Below are positions 16,005 through 22,480 of a stretch of 25,232 nucleotides of DNA, in pieces. Source of the stretch: DASVLX01 sp035552275 (GTDB lineage Bacteria; Actinomycetota; Actinomycetes; Mycobacteriales; Pseudonocardiaceae); assembly GCA_035552275.1 (NCBI GenBank), contig DASZLR010000216.1:1-25232 (forward strand). Reading direction: 5' to 3'. The notes under the pieces are model-generated. The model was not told the DNA's origin. It saw nothing but the letters and a program-made list of their open reading frames with translations, and ran no database searches. Within the stretch, counting starts at the first letter, position 1, and the number at the start of each line of letters is the position of its first letter. The translations under genes and the position numbers were made by a program.

Positions 16005-16165
16005 CCGCGCTACGGCTCGCGACGCCAGGGCTCGGCGCAGCGCGAGGCTGAGTTCGGCGATCTCCGCTGGCCTCGGTGTGGCCGGTGCTGCGATCACGTT
16101 CTTCCGCAAGAACATCGGCTGAGGCCAGGACCGCTTGTGTTTGGCCGAGATGCAGTCAGGTCCAC

Positions 16166-16171
16166 TAGCGT
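16166..16171 (+). promoter_or_regulatory. Candidate -10 element of the membrane coiled-coil gene (leaderless)
   Basis: TAGCGT followed by 7 bases and GTG 16179. The flanking word ACTAGCGT and the 7-base spacing are the same as those before the zinc-ribbon gene on the minus strand at 19491. A weak TTGGCC -35 is at 16141-16146. Confidence 0.4.
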
Positions 16172-16178
16172 TTCGGTC

Positions 16179-16838
16179 GTGGACGTGTGGGCGGCCTTCG
16201 GATCCCTGGGCACGTTGGCGGCCGCTGGGATCGCGGCTTGGGCGGCAAGCCGATCCAACTCGTCGGCGCGGGAGGCCAACGCCGCAGCGCGGACCCTCGC
16301 AGACATCGAGCGGGATCGACGGCATTCGGAGTCGTGCCCGCGGTTTCGTGTGTCGTGCGAGCCGGCGAACCCCGGTGCCGACGATGTTGTTCTGCGGCTC
16401 ATGCTGGCCGGCCCGCCCGGCTTGAATGGCCTGGACAAGCTGACGGTCACAATCCGGGACGATCACGTCCGAAGAGGCGACCACCCACCGATGCCAGGCG
16501 GTCCTACCCGGGACGAGGTCAGGCGCCAGGTCTGGGGACCATACCGGTTCCGGCCGGGCACCGGTCCTGATGAAGCTCGGGCGGATGACACAGGACGTGT
16601 GACCGCTTATGCGGAGGTCCTGCCTGTGGGCGAGGAGCTGCCGTTCTTCCTGGAGTCCACGGTGCCTCCACATTGGGCCAAGGGCACATCGATCGAGGCT
16701 TGGCGGCGCGAGCGCGGGAAAGTCATCCGGATTGCCGTCGAGGCGGAGCACAATGTCTACGGCTCTTGGACGTTGCCAGGCGAGATAGATCTCGGCGATG
16801 ACAGCGCCGGCGCAACGATCTACTTGCCTCAGCCGTAG
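16179..16838 (+). CDS. Membrane-anchored coiled-coil protein of unknown function
   Basis: 219 residues. A single membrane helix (about 6-23, AFGSLGTLAAAGIAAWAA) is followed by a charged, alanine-rich helical stretch (24-52, NSSAREANAAARTLADIERD) and then a cytoplasmic-looking beta-rich domain with many charged residues ending DSAGATIYLPQP. This N-terminal arrangement is common in uncharacterised actinobacterial proteins; I know no function for it. GTG 16179 is preferred over GTG 16137 because a TANNNT element stands at leaderless distance. It is divergent from the TetR gene and is the last gene before the right island boundary. Confidence 0.65.
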   Translation: MDVWAAFGSLGTLAAAGIAAWAASRSNSSAREANAAARTLADIERDRRHSESCPRFRVSCEPANPGADDVVLRLMLAGPPGLNGLDKLTVTIRDDHVRRGDHPPMPGGPTRDEVRRQVWGPYRFRPGTGPDEARADDTGRVTAYAEVLPVGEELPFFLESTVPPHWAKGTSIEAWRRERGKVIRIAVEAEHNVYGSWTLPGEIDLGDDSAGATIYLPQP

Positions 16839-16843
16839 TGGCT

Positions 16844-16865
16844 GTTCGCATCCCTCGGGGCCACC
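16844..16865 (+). repeat. Right direct repeat (attR-like), copy of tRNA-Arg 3' end
   Basis: The segment matches the T-loop to acceptor end of tRNA-Arg(CCT), with 12 identical bases at its end (CTCGGGGCCACC, 16854-16865) and GTTCG plus ATCC conserved before them. No tRNA body precedes it: the bases upstream do not form a T stem. It continues ACCAAA, so unlike the intact tRNA it encodes a full CCA. It fits a displaced original tRNA 3' end at the far side of an integrated element. Confidence 0.65.
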
Positions 16866-17122
16866 AAATAGTTCTCCACCATTGAGCACCGCCCGGACGA
16901 CTCCGCAGCGTGCTCATTTAACTGCGGACCGCAATTGGATCATAGCGGAACCCTGTCAGGGCTGATGAGAAACAGTTGGCCAGCAGCAATGCCACGCCCC
17001 GAGTCCACCGTGGCCCGCAGGACCAGAATTGCGCGATGCCGGCGATGACGCGATGCGTTCGGCGCAGCAGGAACTCCCGGAATCCTGGAACGCCGCCCGT
17101 GGTGCTGCGCACCTCGGGCGCC
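16866..17122. other. Intergenic stretch between island end and transporter gene
   Basis: No gene can be supported. A 64-codon minus-strand frame (16918-17112) has no recognisable similarity and probably arises by chance. A promoter-like TATGAT on the minus strand is at 16939-16944 without a clear -35 or downstream gene. Confidence 0.35.
16883..16916 (+). terminator. Possible terminator hairpin beyond the right repeat
   Basis: TGAGCA, a bulged C and CGC (16883-16892) can pair with GCGTGCTCA (16908-16916), followed by TTTA. It would stop transcription of the membrane coiled-coil gene, or of the opposite-strand transporter. Stability is moderate. Confidence 0.35.
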
Positions 17123-19168
17123 TTACCTCATCGCCCCCTGATCGTCGGCGGCACCGTCCGGTGCGCTGTCGGCGGTGCCGTCGGATGCGTTCTTCGGCGG
17201 CGCGGGAGCGGTCGGGCCGCCGAGCCAGCCCTGGTGCGGCTGGTCGAGCCGGTAGGGCACGTCGATGACCACCACGCCCGGCGTCATCAGCAGCCGGGCC
17301 TTCAACCGCAGCGCGCTCTGGTTGTGCAGCAGATTCTGCCACCAGTGCGTGACCACGTACTCCGGGATGAACACGGTGACCAGATCGCGCGGATTGCGGT
17401 CGCGGAGTTCCGTGACACGCTCCAACAGCGGCCGGAAGATATCCCGGTACGGCGCTTCGATGATCTTCAGCGACACCGGGATGTTGTGTGCGTTCCACTG
17501 TTCCTGCAAGGCGGTGGCGGCGGCCGGATCGTCGGCGGCCGAGATCGCGGTGAGGGTGTCCGGCCGGGTGGCGCGGGCGAACGCCAGTGCCCGCAGCGCC
17601 GGTTTGTGCAACTGGGACACCAACACCAGCGCGTGCACCCTGGCCGGCCGGGTCGGCGTTCCTGGTTCGGGCGCCAGCGCCGTGGACACCCGAGCGTAGT
17701 AGCGGTGGATCGCCTTCATCACCGCGAACATCACCACCATGGCCAGCACCGCCAGCCAGGCGCCGTGCACCACCTTGGTCGCGAACACGATCACGAGCAC
17801 CACACCGGTCGCGGCCGCGCCCAGCGCGTTGAGGGCCTGGGCGCGCCGGATGCTGGTGGTGCTGCGCCCACCTGCCTGCCCACCTGCCTGCCCACCTGCC
17901 TGCGCGCCGGTCTGTCCGCGCGCCGACTCGTTGCTGTCATCGCCGTGCAGCACCCGGTTCCAGTGCCGCACCATGCCGATCTGGGACAACGTGAAGCCGG
18001 TGAACACGCCGACGATGTAGAGCTGGATGAGCCGGTCCGCGTCCGCGTTGAAACCGATGATCAGCGCGATGGCGAATCCGGCCAGCAGCAGAATGCCGTT
18101 CGAGAACACCAGTCGGTCGCCACGGGCGTGCAGCTGCCGGGGCAGGTAGCGGTCCCGCGCCAGAATCGAGGCCAGCACCGGGAATCCGTTGAACGCCGTG
18201 TTGGCGGCCAGGATCAGAATGGCCGCGGTGGCCGCCTGGAACAGATAGAACAGCACCGCGTGGCCGCCGAACACCGAGGCGGCGATCTGCGAGATCACCG
18301 ATGGAGTGCCCGAGGGCTGGGCGCGGGTGTGCAGGCCGATGCCGAGCGCGGTGACCCCACCGAACAGCACAACCGCCAGGATGCCCATCATCGCCAGCGT
18401 GGTGGCGGCGTTGCGGGACTTGGGTTTGCGGAACGACGGCACCCCGTTGCTGATCGCCTCTACGCCGGTCAGCGCGGTGCAGCCGGAGGCGAACGCGCGC
18501 AGCACCAGCAGCACGAACAGCATTCCGGTGATGTGGGTGGTGGGCAGCGCCTGGTTCGCGGTGGACGCGGCGGGCAGCCCGCTGGTGACCGCGCGGACTC
18601 CGGCGACGACGAACATCACCAGGGTCAACCCGATGAAGGCGTAGGTGGGGATGGCGAAAATCCGGCCGGACTCCTTGACACCGCGCAGATTCGCCAACGT
18701 CAGCAGCAGTACGAACCCGACGGAGATCTCCACCTGGTAGGGACCCCAGGCCGGCACTGCCGAGGTGATCGCCACCACTCCGGCGACCACCGACACCGCC
18801 ACCGTCATCACGTAGTCGACCAGCAGCGCGGCCGCCGCGGTCAGCGCCGCCGCCTCACCCAGATTGGCCCGGCTGACCGCGTAGGCCCCGCCGCCCGACG
18901 GGTAGGCGTGGCAGGTCTGCCGGTAGGAGGCGATCACCACCACCAGCAGCAGCGCCACCAGCGCGGCGATCCATGGCGCCGCGGTCAGCGCCGCGACTCC
19001 GCCGGCGGCCAGCACCAACAGGATTTCCTCGGTCGCATAGGCCACCGAGGAAATCGGGTCCGAGCAGAACACCGGCAACGCCAGCCATTTCGGCAGCAGC
19101 GTGTGCTTCATCTCCGTGGTGGCCAGCGGATTGCCCACCAACAGTCGTTTGACCGCGCCGGTGGCCAC
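17123..19168 (-). CDS. KimA-like potassium importer (KUP/APC superfamily permease)
   Basis: 681 residues. About 12 membrane helices fill the first 450 residues, and a hydrophilic cytoplasmic domain the rest. Landmarks match Bacillus subtilis KimA (YdaO) as I remember it: SDPISSVAYATEEILL near the start, SYRQTCHAYPSGGGAYAVS, LVDYVMTVAVSVVAG, SGCTALTGVEAISNGVP, LILAANTAFNGFPVLASIL, and near the C terminus WWQNLLHNQSALRLKARLL. KimA is a high-affinity proton-coupled potassium importer inhibited by c-di-AMP; many databases simply call such proteins amino acid permeases. The start is GTG 19168 without a good ribosome binding site; it follows the zinc-ribbon gene by 47 bp. A 12-bp repeat adds AGGQ units to the loop between the membrane and soluble parts. 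The fold is sure; the potassium substrate is inferred. Confidence 0.85.
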   Translation of the reverse strand: MATGAVKRLLVGNPLATTEMKHTLLPKWLALPVFCSDPISSVAYATEEILLVLAAGGVAALTAAPWIAALVALLLVVVIASYRQTCHAYPSGGGAYAVSRANLGEAAALTAAAALLVDYVMTVAVSVVAGVVAITSAVPAWGPYQVEISVGFVLLLTLANLRGVKESGRIFAIPTYAFIGLTLVMFVVAGVRAVTSGLPAASTANQALPTTHITGMLFVLLVLRAFASGCTALTGVEAISNGVPSFRKPKSRNAATTLAMMGILAVVLFGGVTALGIGLHTRAQPSGTPSVISQIAASVFGGHAVLFYLFQAATAAILILAANTAFNGFPVLASILARDRYLPRQLHARGDRLVFSNGILLLAGFAIALIIGFNADADRLIQLYIVGVFTGFTLSQIGMVRHWNRVLHGDDSNESARGQTGAQAGGQAGGQAGGRSTTSIRRAQALNALGAAATGVVLVIVFATKVVHGAWLAVLAMVVMFAVMKAIHRYYARVSTALAPEPGTPTRPARVHALVLVSQLHKPALRALAFARATRPDTLTAISAADDPAAATALQEQWNAHNIPVSLKIIEAPYRDIFRPLLERVTELRDRNPRDLVTVFIPEYVVTHWWQNLLHNQSALRLKARLLMTPGVVVIDVPYRLDQPHQGWLGGPTAPAPPKNASDGTADSAPDGAADDQGAMR
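17867..17902 (-). repeat. Three 12-bp tandem repeats in the transporter gene
   Basis: CCCACCTGCCTG occurs three times exactly in a row. On the coding strand it gives a Gln-Ala-Gly-Gly repeat in a hydrophilic linker of the KimA-like protein. In-frame copy-number change would be tolerated. Confidence 0.95.
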
Positions 19169-19215
19169 TTACGTCGGTCCCGTGCTGCTGGGCGCGCGTC
19201 GGCGCCCACCGCTGG

Positions 19216-19491
19216 TCACCACGTTTGTCTCTCCTCGACCGTCCAGGCGCCGCAGCGGCGGCAGCGATACTCCACGACCAGCGGTTTGCCGGCCATGACG
19301 GTTGTGCACAACCGGTCCCAGTGGTGCTCGTCGCCGGCACAGCCGTTCGGCCCGGCACAGCCGTTCGGCCCGGCGGACACCGCAGCCGACATGTCGGCAC
19401 GCCGGTGTGCGGCCGCCACCACGAACTCGCGCCAGCGCCGCCGCCCGACGAGGGCGACTTCGACGGCCGCCCGGACCGCCCCGTTGAACAC
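19216..19491 (-). CDS. Small protein with C-terminal zinc-ribbon-like motif
   Basis: 91 residues if started at GTG 19491. The C-terminal part reads GDEHHWDRLCTTVMAGKPLVV, then YRCRRCGAWTVEE, so a CxxC pair and an upstream Cys/His cluster could bind zinc. The N-terminal part is a basic helix. An exact 18-bp duplication adds a second AGPNGC unit just before the motif. GTG 19491 is preferred over TTG 19557 because TAGCGT stands 7 bases upstream, a leaderless arrangement; the longer start would enter the MerR pseudogene remains. It may share a transcript with the KimA-like gene 47 bp downstream. I do not recognise the family, and a chance frame is not excluded. Confidence 0.5.
   Translation of the reverse strand: MFNGAVRAAVEVALVGRRRWREFVVAAAHRRADMSAAVSAGPNGCAGPNGCAGDEHHWDRLCTTVMAGKPLVVEYRCRRCGAWTVEERQTW
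19336..19371 (-). repeat. Two 18-bp tandem repeats in the zinc-ribbon-like gene
   Basis: Bases 19336-19353 are repeated exactly at 19354-19371. On the coding strand this duplicates six residues, including one cysteine. Confidence 0.95.
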
Positions 19492-19498
19492 CTGCCGG

Positions 19499-19504
19499 AC
19501 GCTA
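19499..19504 (-). promoter_or_regulatory. Candidate -10 element of the zinc-ribbon-like gene (leaderless)
   Basis: On the minus strand this reads TAGCGT, preceded by AC and followed by 7 bases and GTG. It is the same word and spacing as in front of the membrane coiled-coil gene at 16179. Confidence 0.4.
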
Positions 19505-19565
19505 GTTCCGGGCAGGGCGTTCACCAGCCGTTTTGATGGCTTCTTGACGCCGGCCAAGACGCCGT

Positions 19566-19803
19566 TAACGCGCTGTTGACGGCGATTCGCGTCTCCAGGA
19601 CGACCGCGTGCGTCTGCGCGACCTCAGCGACGGTGACCTGGCTAGCCAACACTTTCCGGATGGTCGGCGGTTCACACCGAGATCGCGCAGGGCGCGCAGC
19701 AGCCCGAGCCGCACCCGTGCCTCTGGGCGTAGAGCCGGTAGCCGACAGGGGTGCGGCTGGCTGGCGGCACGAGTCCCTGGTCCGACCAGAACCACGGCTC
19801 GCG
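19566..19803 (-). pseudogene. Frameshifted and truncated MerR-family regulator
   Basis: Three minus-strand frames, read in order, rebuild a MerR regulator. The first gives WSDQGLVPPASRTPVGYRLY (wing region). After a one-base loss near 19724 comes EARVRLGLLRALRDLGV. After a second loss near 19668 comes PTIRKVLASQVTVAEVAQTH followed by a short helix. These are classic MerR segments. The first helix-turn-helix residues are missing: the remnant begins right behind the stop of the methyltransferase gene, where the octamer CGGTCAGC is directly repeated. The C-terminal effector part is also absent. The gene must be inactive. Confidence 0.8.
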
Positions 19804-19815
19804 CCGGTCAGCCGG

Positions 19816-20622
19816 TCAGCCGGCCGGAACTTCGGCGACGGCGGCGAGGATGCGGGACTGCGCCGCCGACTCCAACGGCGGATCGCTGCCGTCCGGCCGC
19901 CATTCGGGTGTGAAGACCACGCCGGGCTCGACCAGCGGCAGGCCCTGGAACAGCCCGGCGAACTCGGCCCGGGTCCGTCCTACCACCGGCGTCGACGTCT
20001 GCCGGTAGGCCTCGGCTCCGCGCCGCGCCCGGTCCTCACCGTTCTCGATGAAGTGCGACATGGCCAGGTAGCCGCCGCCGGCCATCGCCGCCCGATAGCG
20101 CGCCACGATCCGGCCTGGATCGTCGGCGTCCGGGATGAAATGGAAGATCGCCACCATCAGCACCCCCACTGGCCGGCGGAAATCCAGCAGCCGCGCGGTT
20201 TCCGGGTGGATCAGCACCGAGTCGACGTCCCGCAGGTCGGCTTCGACCATCACCGCGTTGTCGTTGCCGGCCAACAGTTGGTGCGCGTGATGGACCGCGA
20301 CCGGCTCGTTGTCGACGTACACCACCCGGGCCGCCGGATTGGCGGCCTGCGCTATCTCGTGCACATTGCCGACCGTCGGAATGCCCGAGCCCAGATCGAG
20401 AAACTGGTCGATGCCGTTGTCGAGCATGAGGCGGACCGCGCGGCGGAGAAACGAGCGGTTGGTGCGGGCCGGCGCGGGCGAGCTGCCGGCCGCCGCGAGC
20501 ATGGCGTCCGCCGCTTCCCGATCCGCCGCGAAATTGGCGCTGCCGCCGAGCATGTAGTCGTACATCCGGGCCGCGTTGGGTCGGCTGACATCGACCCCGA
20601 CCGTAGGGAACGCTTCTGCCAT
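19816..20622 (-). CDS. SAM-dependent methyltransferase (PF04672-type)
   Basis: 268 residues, the usual length of the actinobacterial S-adenosyl methyltransferase family PF04672. The family's N-terminal signature RPNAARMYDYMLGGSANFAA is present at 14-33, motif I FLDLGSGIPTVGN at 74-86, and the acidic residue that binds the SAM ribose in VVYVDNEP (Asp104). Members have diverse or unknown substrates and many genomes hold dozens of copies. The ATG at 20622 follows the sigma factor stop by 15 bases, so it is probably the last gene of that operon, though no strong ribosome binding site is seen. Substrate unknown. Confidence 0.92.
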   Translation of the reverse strand: MAEAFPTVGVDVSRPNAARMYDYMLGGSANFAADREAADAMLAAAGSSPAPARTNRSFLRRAVRLMLDNGIDQFLDLGSGIPTVGNVHEIAQAANPAARVVYVDNEPVAVHHAHQLLAGNDNAVMVEADLRDVDSVLIHPETARLLDFRRPVGVLMVAIFHFIPDADDPGRIVARYRAAMAGGGYLAMSHFIENGEDRARRGAEAYRQTSTPVVGRTRAEFAGLFQGLPLVEPGVVFTPEWRPDGSDPPLESAAQSRILAAVAEVPAG

Positions 20623-20637
20623 CAGGACAGGATGCCG

Positions 20638-21915
20638 TCAGACGCCGTCGCTGGCCAGGGTCGCGGCGCGGCTTTCCAGGTAACGCTTCTCCGGGACGCT
20701 GGTGGCGAACCGCGCCGCGGTCCGGTAGCCGTCCAGGGCGCCGGCCGGATCGCCGGCGAGTTCGAGCAGGTGGGCGCGCACCGAATGCCACCGGTGGTGC
20801 CGGGCCATCCGGTTGTCCGACCCGAGCCGGTCGACCACCGCCAGCCCGGCTTCCGGCCCGTGCGCCATGGCGACCGCGACCGCCCGGTTGAGCGTCACCA
20901 TCGGGTTCGGCGCGATTCCCTCCAGCAGTTGGTACAGCCCAACGATCTGCGGCCAGTCGGTGTGCTGATCGTCCGGCGCCTCCGCGTGCACGGCCGCGAT
21001 GGCCGCCTGCAACTGGTAAGGGCCGAGCCGGCTGGTGGTGAGCGCCTCGGTGATCAGCGCGACGCCCTCCTGGATCAGCGCCCGGTCCCACCGGCTCCGG
21101 TCCTGTTCGGCCAGCGGCACCAGCGAGCCGTCCGGACCGGTGCGGGCCGCGCGCCGGGCGTCGGTGAGCAACATCAACGCGAGCAGCCCGGCCACCTCGC
21201 CGTCGTCGGGCAGAATCCGCCACAGCAGTCGGGCCAGCCGGATCGCCTCGGCGGTCAGGTCGTGTCGTTGCAGGTCCGGTCCGGATGTCGCGGTGTAGCC
21301 CTCGTTGAAGATCAGGTAGAGGACGTGCAGCACGGCGGCCAGCCGGGCGGCCCGCTCGTCGGCGGCCGGCAGCGAGAACCGCGCGCCGGTCTCCTTGATC
21401 CGTGCCTTGGCCCGGCTGATCCGCTGTGCCATGGTCGCCTCGGGAACCAGGAACGCGCGGGCGATCTCCGCCGTCGTCAACCCGCCGACGGCCCGCAGGG
21501 TCAGCGCGATCTGCGACGGCGGCTGCACTTCTGGGTGGCAGCACAGGAAAAGCAGTGTCAGCGTGTCGTCCTGATCGGTGTCCCGGCTGTCGTCGGCCGG
21601 CGCGCTGAACTCGGCGTCGGCTGGCGCGGCCACGCCGACGTCGTGCTCCCGCCGGCGGCGGGCGATGTCGCTGCGCACCTGGTCGGTCAGCCGCCGCTCG
21701 GCGACGGTGACCAGCCAGCCGTGCGGGTTGTCCGGCACGCCCGATTCCGGCCAGCCGGTCGCGGCGGCCAGCAGCGCCTCCTGCACGGCGTCCTCGCACG
21801 CGTCGAAGTGGCCGTGTCGGCGGAGGAGGGCGCCGAGGACCCGCGGCGCGAGCGTGCGCAGCAGGTCCTCGACGCGAACATCGGCCGTGTCGCCCGAACC
21901 GGCCGGACCACTCAC
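20638..21915 (-). CDS. ECF42-type RNA polymerase sigma factor with C-terminal TPR-like domain
   Basis: 425 residues. Sigma region 2 includes DACEDAVQEALLAAATGWP and NPHGWLVTVAERRLTDQVR; region 4 is the stretch PSQIALTLRAVGGLTTAEIA with the recognition helix in VPEATMAQRISRAKARI. A long alpha-helical C-terminal extension (about 200 residues, LNRAVAVAMAHGPEAGLAVV) distinguishes the ECF42 group, which has no anti-sigma factor and is encoded beside YCII/DGPF proteins, as here. GTG 21915 overlaps the preceding stop as GTGA and has GAGGG upstream; a GTG at 21945 would extend it inside the YCII gene. It should direct transcription of its own operon from the promoter at 22325-22351. Confidence 0.92.
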   Translation of the reverse strand: MSGPAGSGDTADVRVEDLLRTLAPRVLGALLRRHGHFDACEDAVQEALLAAATGWPESGVPDNPHGWLVTVAERRLTDQVRSDIARRRREHDVGVAAPADAEFSAPADDSRDTDQDDTLTLLFLCCHPEVQPPSQIALTLRAVGGLTTAEIARAFLVPEATMAQRISRAKARIKETGARFSLPAADERAARLAAVLHVLYLIFNEGYTATSGPDLQRHDLTAEAIRLARLLWRILPDDGEVAGLLALMLLTDARRAARTGPDGSLVPLAEQDRSRWDRALIQEGVALITEALTTSRLGPYQLQAAIAAVHAEAPDDQHTDWPQIVGLYQLLEGIAPNPMVTLNRAVAVAMAHGPEAGLAVVDRLGSDNRMARHHRWHSVRAHLLELAGDPAGALDGYRTAARFATSVPEKRYLESRAATLASDGV

Positions 21916-22271
21916 GGAGCGGCGCCCTCGTGCAGGATCGGCCACACGTCGACGGCCCGGAACGACGCGAACGGCACCTCGGCGGCGAGCTCCAGCGCCC
22001 GCTGCTCGTTCTCCACGTCGAGCAGGTAGTAGCTGCTCAGATATTCCTTGGCCTCCAGATAGGGGCCGTCGGTGACCGCCGGCGCGCCCGCCCGCACCCG
22101 GACCGTCTTGGCCCGCACCTCATCGGCCAGCCCGTAGGCGCCGAGCAGTTCGCCGGTCTCGAAGTACTTCTTGTTGAACGCGTCCTGCTCGGCGATGGCC
22201 GTCCGCGTCTCCTCGGCGGACCAGGAATTCCACAGCTCGGCGTTCCCGTAGATCATGATCAGGTATTTCAT
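21912..22271 (-). CDS. YCII/DGPF-domain protein
   Basis: 119 residues. The N terminus MKYLIMIYGN and the motif VTDGPYLEAKEYLSSYYLLD (DGPF-like with Tyr) identify the YCII-related family, a dimeric ferredoxin-like fold. Function is unproven; members accompany ECF42 sigma factors and are their known targets. The ATG at 22271 has GGAG 8 bases upstream. It is the first gene of the operon and overlaps the sigma factor start by 4 bases. The longer open frame upstream has no similarity. Confidence 0.92.
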   Translation of the reverse strand: MKYLIMIYGNAELWNSWSAEETRTAIAEQDAFNKKYFETGELLGAYGLADEVRAKTVRVRAGAPAVTDGPYLEAKEYLSSYYLLDVENEQRALELAAEVPFASFRAVDVWPILHEGAAP

Positions 22272-22324
22272 GGCATGGCTCCGTTCTTGGTTGGGCCGCC
22301 CGCGCGGGGCGGATTCACCCGGTA

Positions 22325-22351
22325 GTCGGAGCCGGCCCATAGTTCTCGACA
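22325..22351 (-). promoter_or_regulatory. Candidate ECF42-dependent promoter
   Basis: On the minus strand TGTCGA (22351-22346) is followed by 17 bases and CGAC (22328-22325). The ECF42 consensus as I remember it is TGTCGA at -35 and CGA/TC at -10. It lies about 53 bases upstream of the YCII start and points toward it, which suggests autoregulation of the operon. The rest of 22272-22480 shows no gene. Confidence 0.65.
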
Positions 22352-22480
22352 TCAGTGTCGTGGCTGGCATTATGGCCGTCTCGCGGTGGCGTCGCGATCG
22401 CCACGCGCCGGCGAACTCGGTGTCCGTGCGATGGACCGGTTCGCGGTGCTCATCCGGCTGGCTCGGCGCACCCGACCGTC

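Larger units (their letters stand above)
7644..16865. mobile_element. tRNA-Arg-bounded genomic island without a visible integrase
   Basis: About 9.2 kb lies between the tRNA-Arg gene and a second copy of its 3' end. It carries a TRYPCO1/trypsin-nSTAND-WD40 conflict pair, a kelch-like protein, a TetR-glycosyltransferase pair and a membrane coiled-coil protein, interrupted by stretches without clear genes. This is a typical accessory cargo mixture. No integrase, excisionase, relaxase, replication or transposase gene is recognisable. The integrase usually sits next to the tRNA, where there is now a 410-bp gene-poor stretch (7642-8051), so the element is probably a decayed or satellite-type island. 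The boundaries depend on the direct repeat; a larger element with another end outside the window cannot be excluded. Confidence 0.55.

Noticed and set aside
15993..16889. N-terminal extension of the TetR frame by about 299 codons
   Set aside because: Runs antisense through the membrane coiled-coil gene and has no similarity; the helix-turn-helix starts directly after GTG 15992.
16918..17112. 64-codon minus-strand ORF after the transporter gene
   Set aside because: No similarity, no ribosome binding site, and not clearly better than background frames.
16976..19579. 867-codon plus-strand ORF
   Set aside because: Antisense shadow of the KimA-like gene: His/Gln/Arg-rich composition typical of the opposite strand in high-GC DNA.
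19576..22029. 817-codon plus-strand ORF
   Set aside because: Antisense shadow of the methyltransferase and sigma factor genes, which carry clear family motifs.
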